A DNA stretch of 5,683 nucleotides from JAYQPQ01 sp038145405 (GTDB lineage: Bacteria; Pseudomonadota; Gammaproteobacteria; Pseudomonadales; GM7GCV1). The notes under the pieces are model-generated. The model did not search any database. It worked only from the letters and a program-made list of their open reading frames with translations, and had not been told where the DNA came from. The first letter of the stretch is position 1. Each line of letters opens with the position of its first letter. Below, in pieces: positions 5,492-5,683 of this stretch. Made by a program: the position numbers and the translations under genes. Where the stretch lies: positions 1-5,683 of the forward strand of contig JAYQPQ010000081.1 of the NCBI GenBank assembly GCA_038145405.1, in the 5' to 3' direction.

Positions 5492-5683
5492 GCAAGGCGC
5501 TCCTCCAGGCTATCGAGGGTTTGAGGTCCAATCAGAATTTCCAGAACCTCGCCGCCGCGCACCAACACGGTGGTTGGCAGAATGTCCGGTCGGGCATAGC
5601 CCAGTTGGGGCCGGGGATCGTCGATGAGCAGCTCAATGCGAACCCTGAGCACTTCGGCATCCTGCCGCAGCTGCTCTGGCGGC
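5467..5683 (-). CDS. Thioredoxin-fold (TlpA/ResA-like) protein, C-terminal part
   Basis: This is the last 72 codons of a gene that continues beyond the right edge. The visible part fits the C-terminal half of a thioredoxin fold: LRVRIELLIDD, then GYARPDILPTTVLVRGGEV with the cis-proline motif LPTT, then EILIGPQTLDSLEERLAWW as the final strand and helix. That pattern resembles TlpA/ResA-type thiol-disulfide proteins. The CxxC active site, signal peptide and start would lie outside the window, so I cannot say whether it is redox-active or exported. A GTG at 5652 lies inside the open frame and is not a likely start. Proximity to ccm genes makes a role in reducing apocytochrome cysteines conceivable, but the LPTT region is unlike the GxPET of CcmG/DsbE, so I do not call it CcmG. 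It ends TPQQP and overlaps the acylphosphatase gene. Confidence 0.7.
   Translation of the reverse strand, partial: PPEQLRQDAEVLRVRIELLIDDPRPQLGYARPDILPTTVLVRGGEVLEILIGPQTLDSLEERLAWWTPQQP

Noticed and set aside
1..5683. Mobile elements, CRISPR arrays, tRNA or rRNA genes
   Set aside because: No transposase or integrase motif, no regularly spaced repeats and no cloverleaf or rRNA-like sequence was seen on either strand.

Overview
The window comes from a moderately GC-rich gammaproteobacterium-like chromosome. Its core is a minus-strand run of genes for System I cytochrome c maturation, ccmA-ccmB-ccmC-ccmD-ccmE, whose order and sequences match the gammaproteobacterial type. I cannot name a genus from sequence alone. 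No mobile element, CRISPR array, tRNA or rRNA is visible, and most of the window is ordinary, compact housekeeping DNA.

Layout from right to left, which is the direction of transcription on the minus strand. The 3' end of a thioredoxin-fold (TlpA/ResA-like) gene enters from the right edge. It overlaps a complete acylphosphatase gene by 25 bases. A 49-base gap then carries an extended -10 promoter. ccmA, ccmB, ccmC, ccmD and ccmE follow, separated by 3-4 bases or overlapping by 11-14 bases. Where most gammaproteobacterial clusters continue with ccmF, this one continues after 18 bases with a 14-helix DHA2-type major facilitator exporter. The five Ccm proteins form the heme-handling half of the pathway: CcmABCD load heme onto the conserved His of the membrane-anchored periplasmic chaperone CcmE. 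The ligation half (CcmF/G/H/I) is not here and must lie elsewhere if the pathway is complete.

On the left, a plus-strand unit runs toward the exporter gene: a possible 8-codon leader, a 63-codon unknown ORF with a good ribosome binding site, and a THEM6-like hotdog thioesterase. Start and stop codons nearly touch at each junction. The thioesterase and exporter genes meet tail to tail and share a single CTAG that serves as a TAG stop on both strands. At the far left a divergent minus-strand gene encodes a small membrane protein with a His-rich N-terminus, cut by the window edge.

The 125-base gap between the two divergent units (180-304) holds a plausible sigma70 promoter for the leftmost gene and three exact copies of AATTTCA. 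The points most worth a second look are the replacement of ccmF by an exporter, the chain of coupled small ORFs before the thioesterase, the repeats in the divergent gap, and a Glu in the thioesterase where many hotdog enzymes carry His. None of these clearly amounts to a new system.
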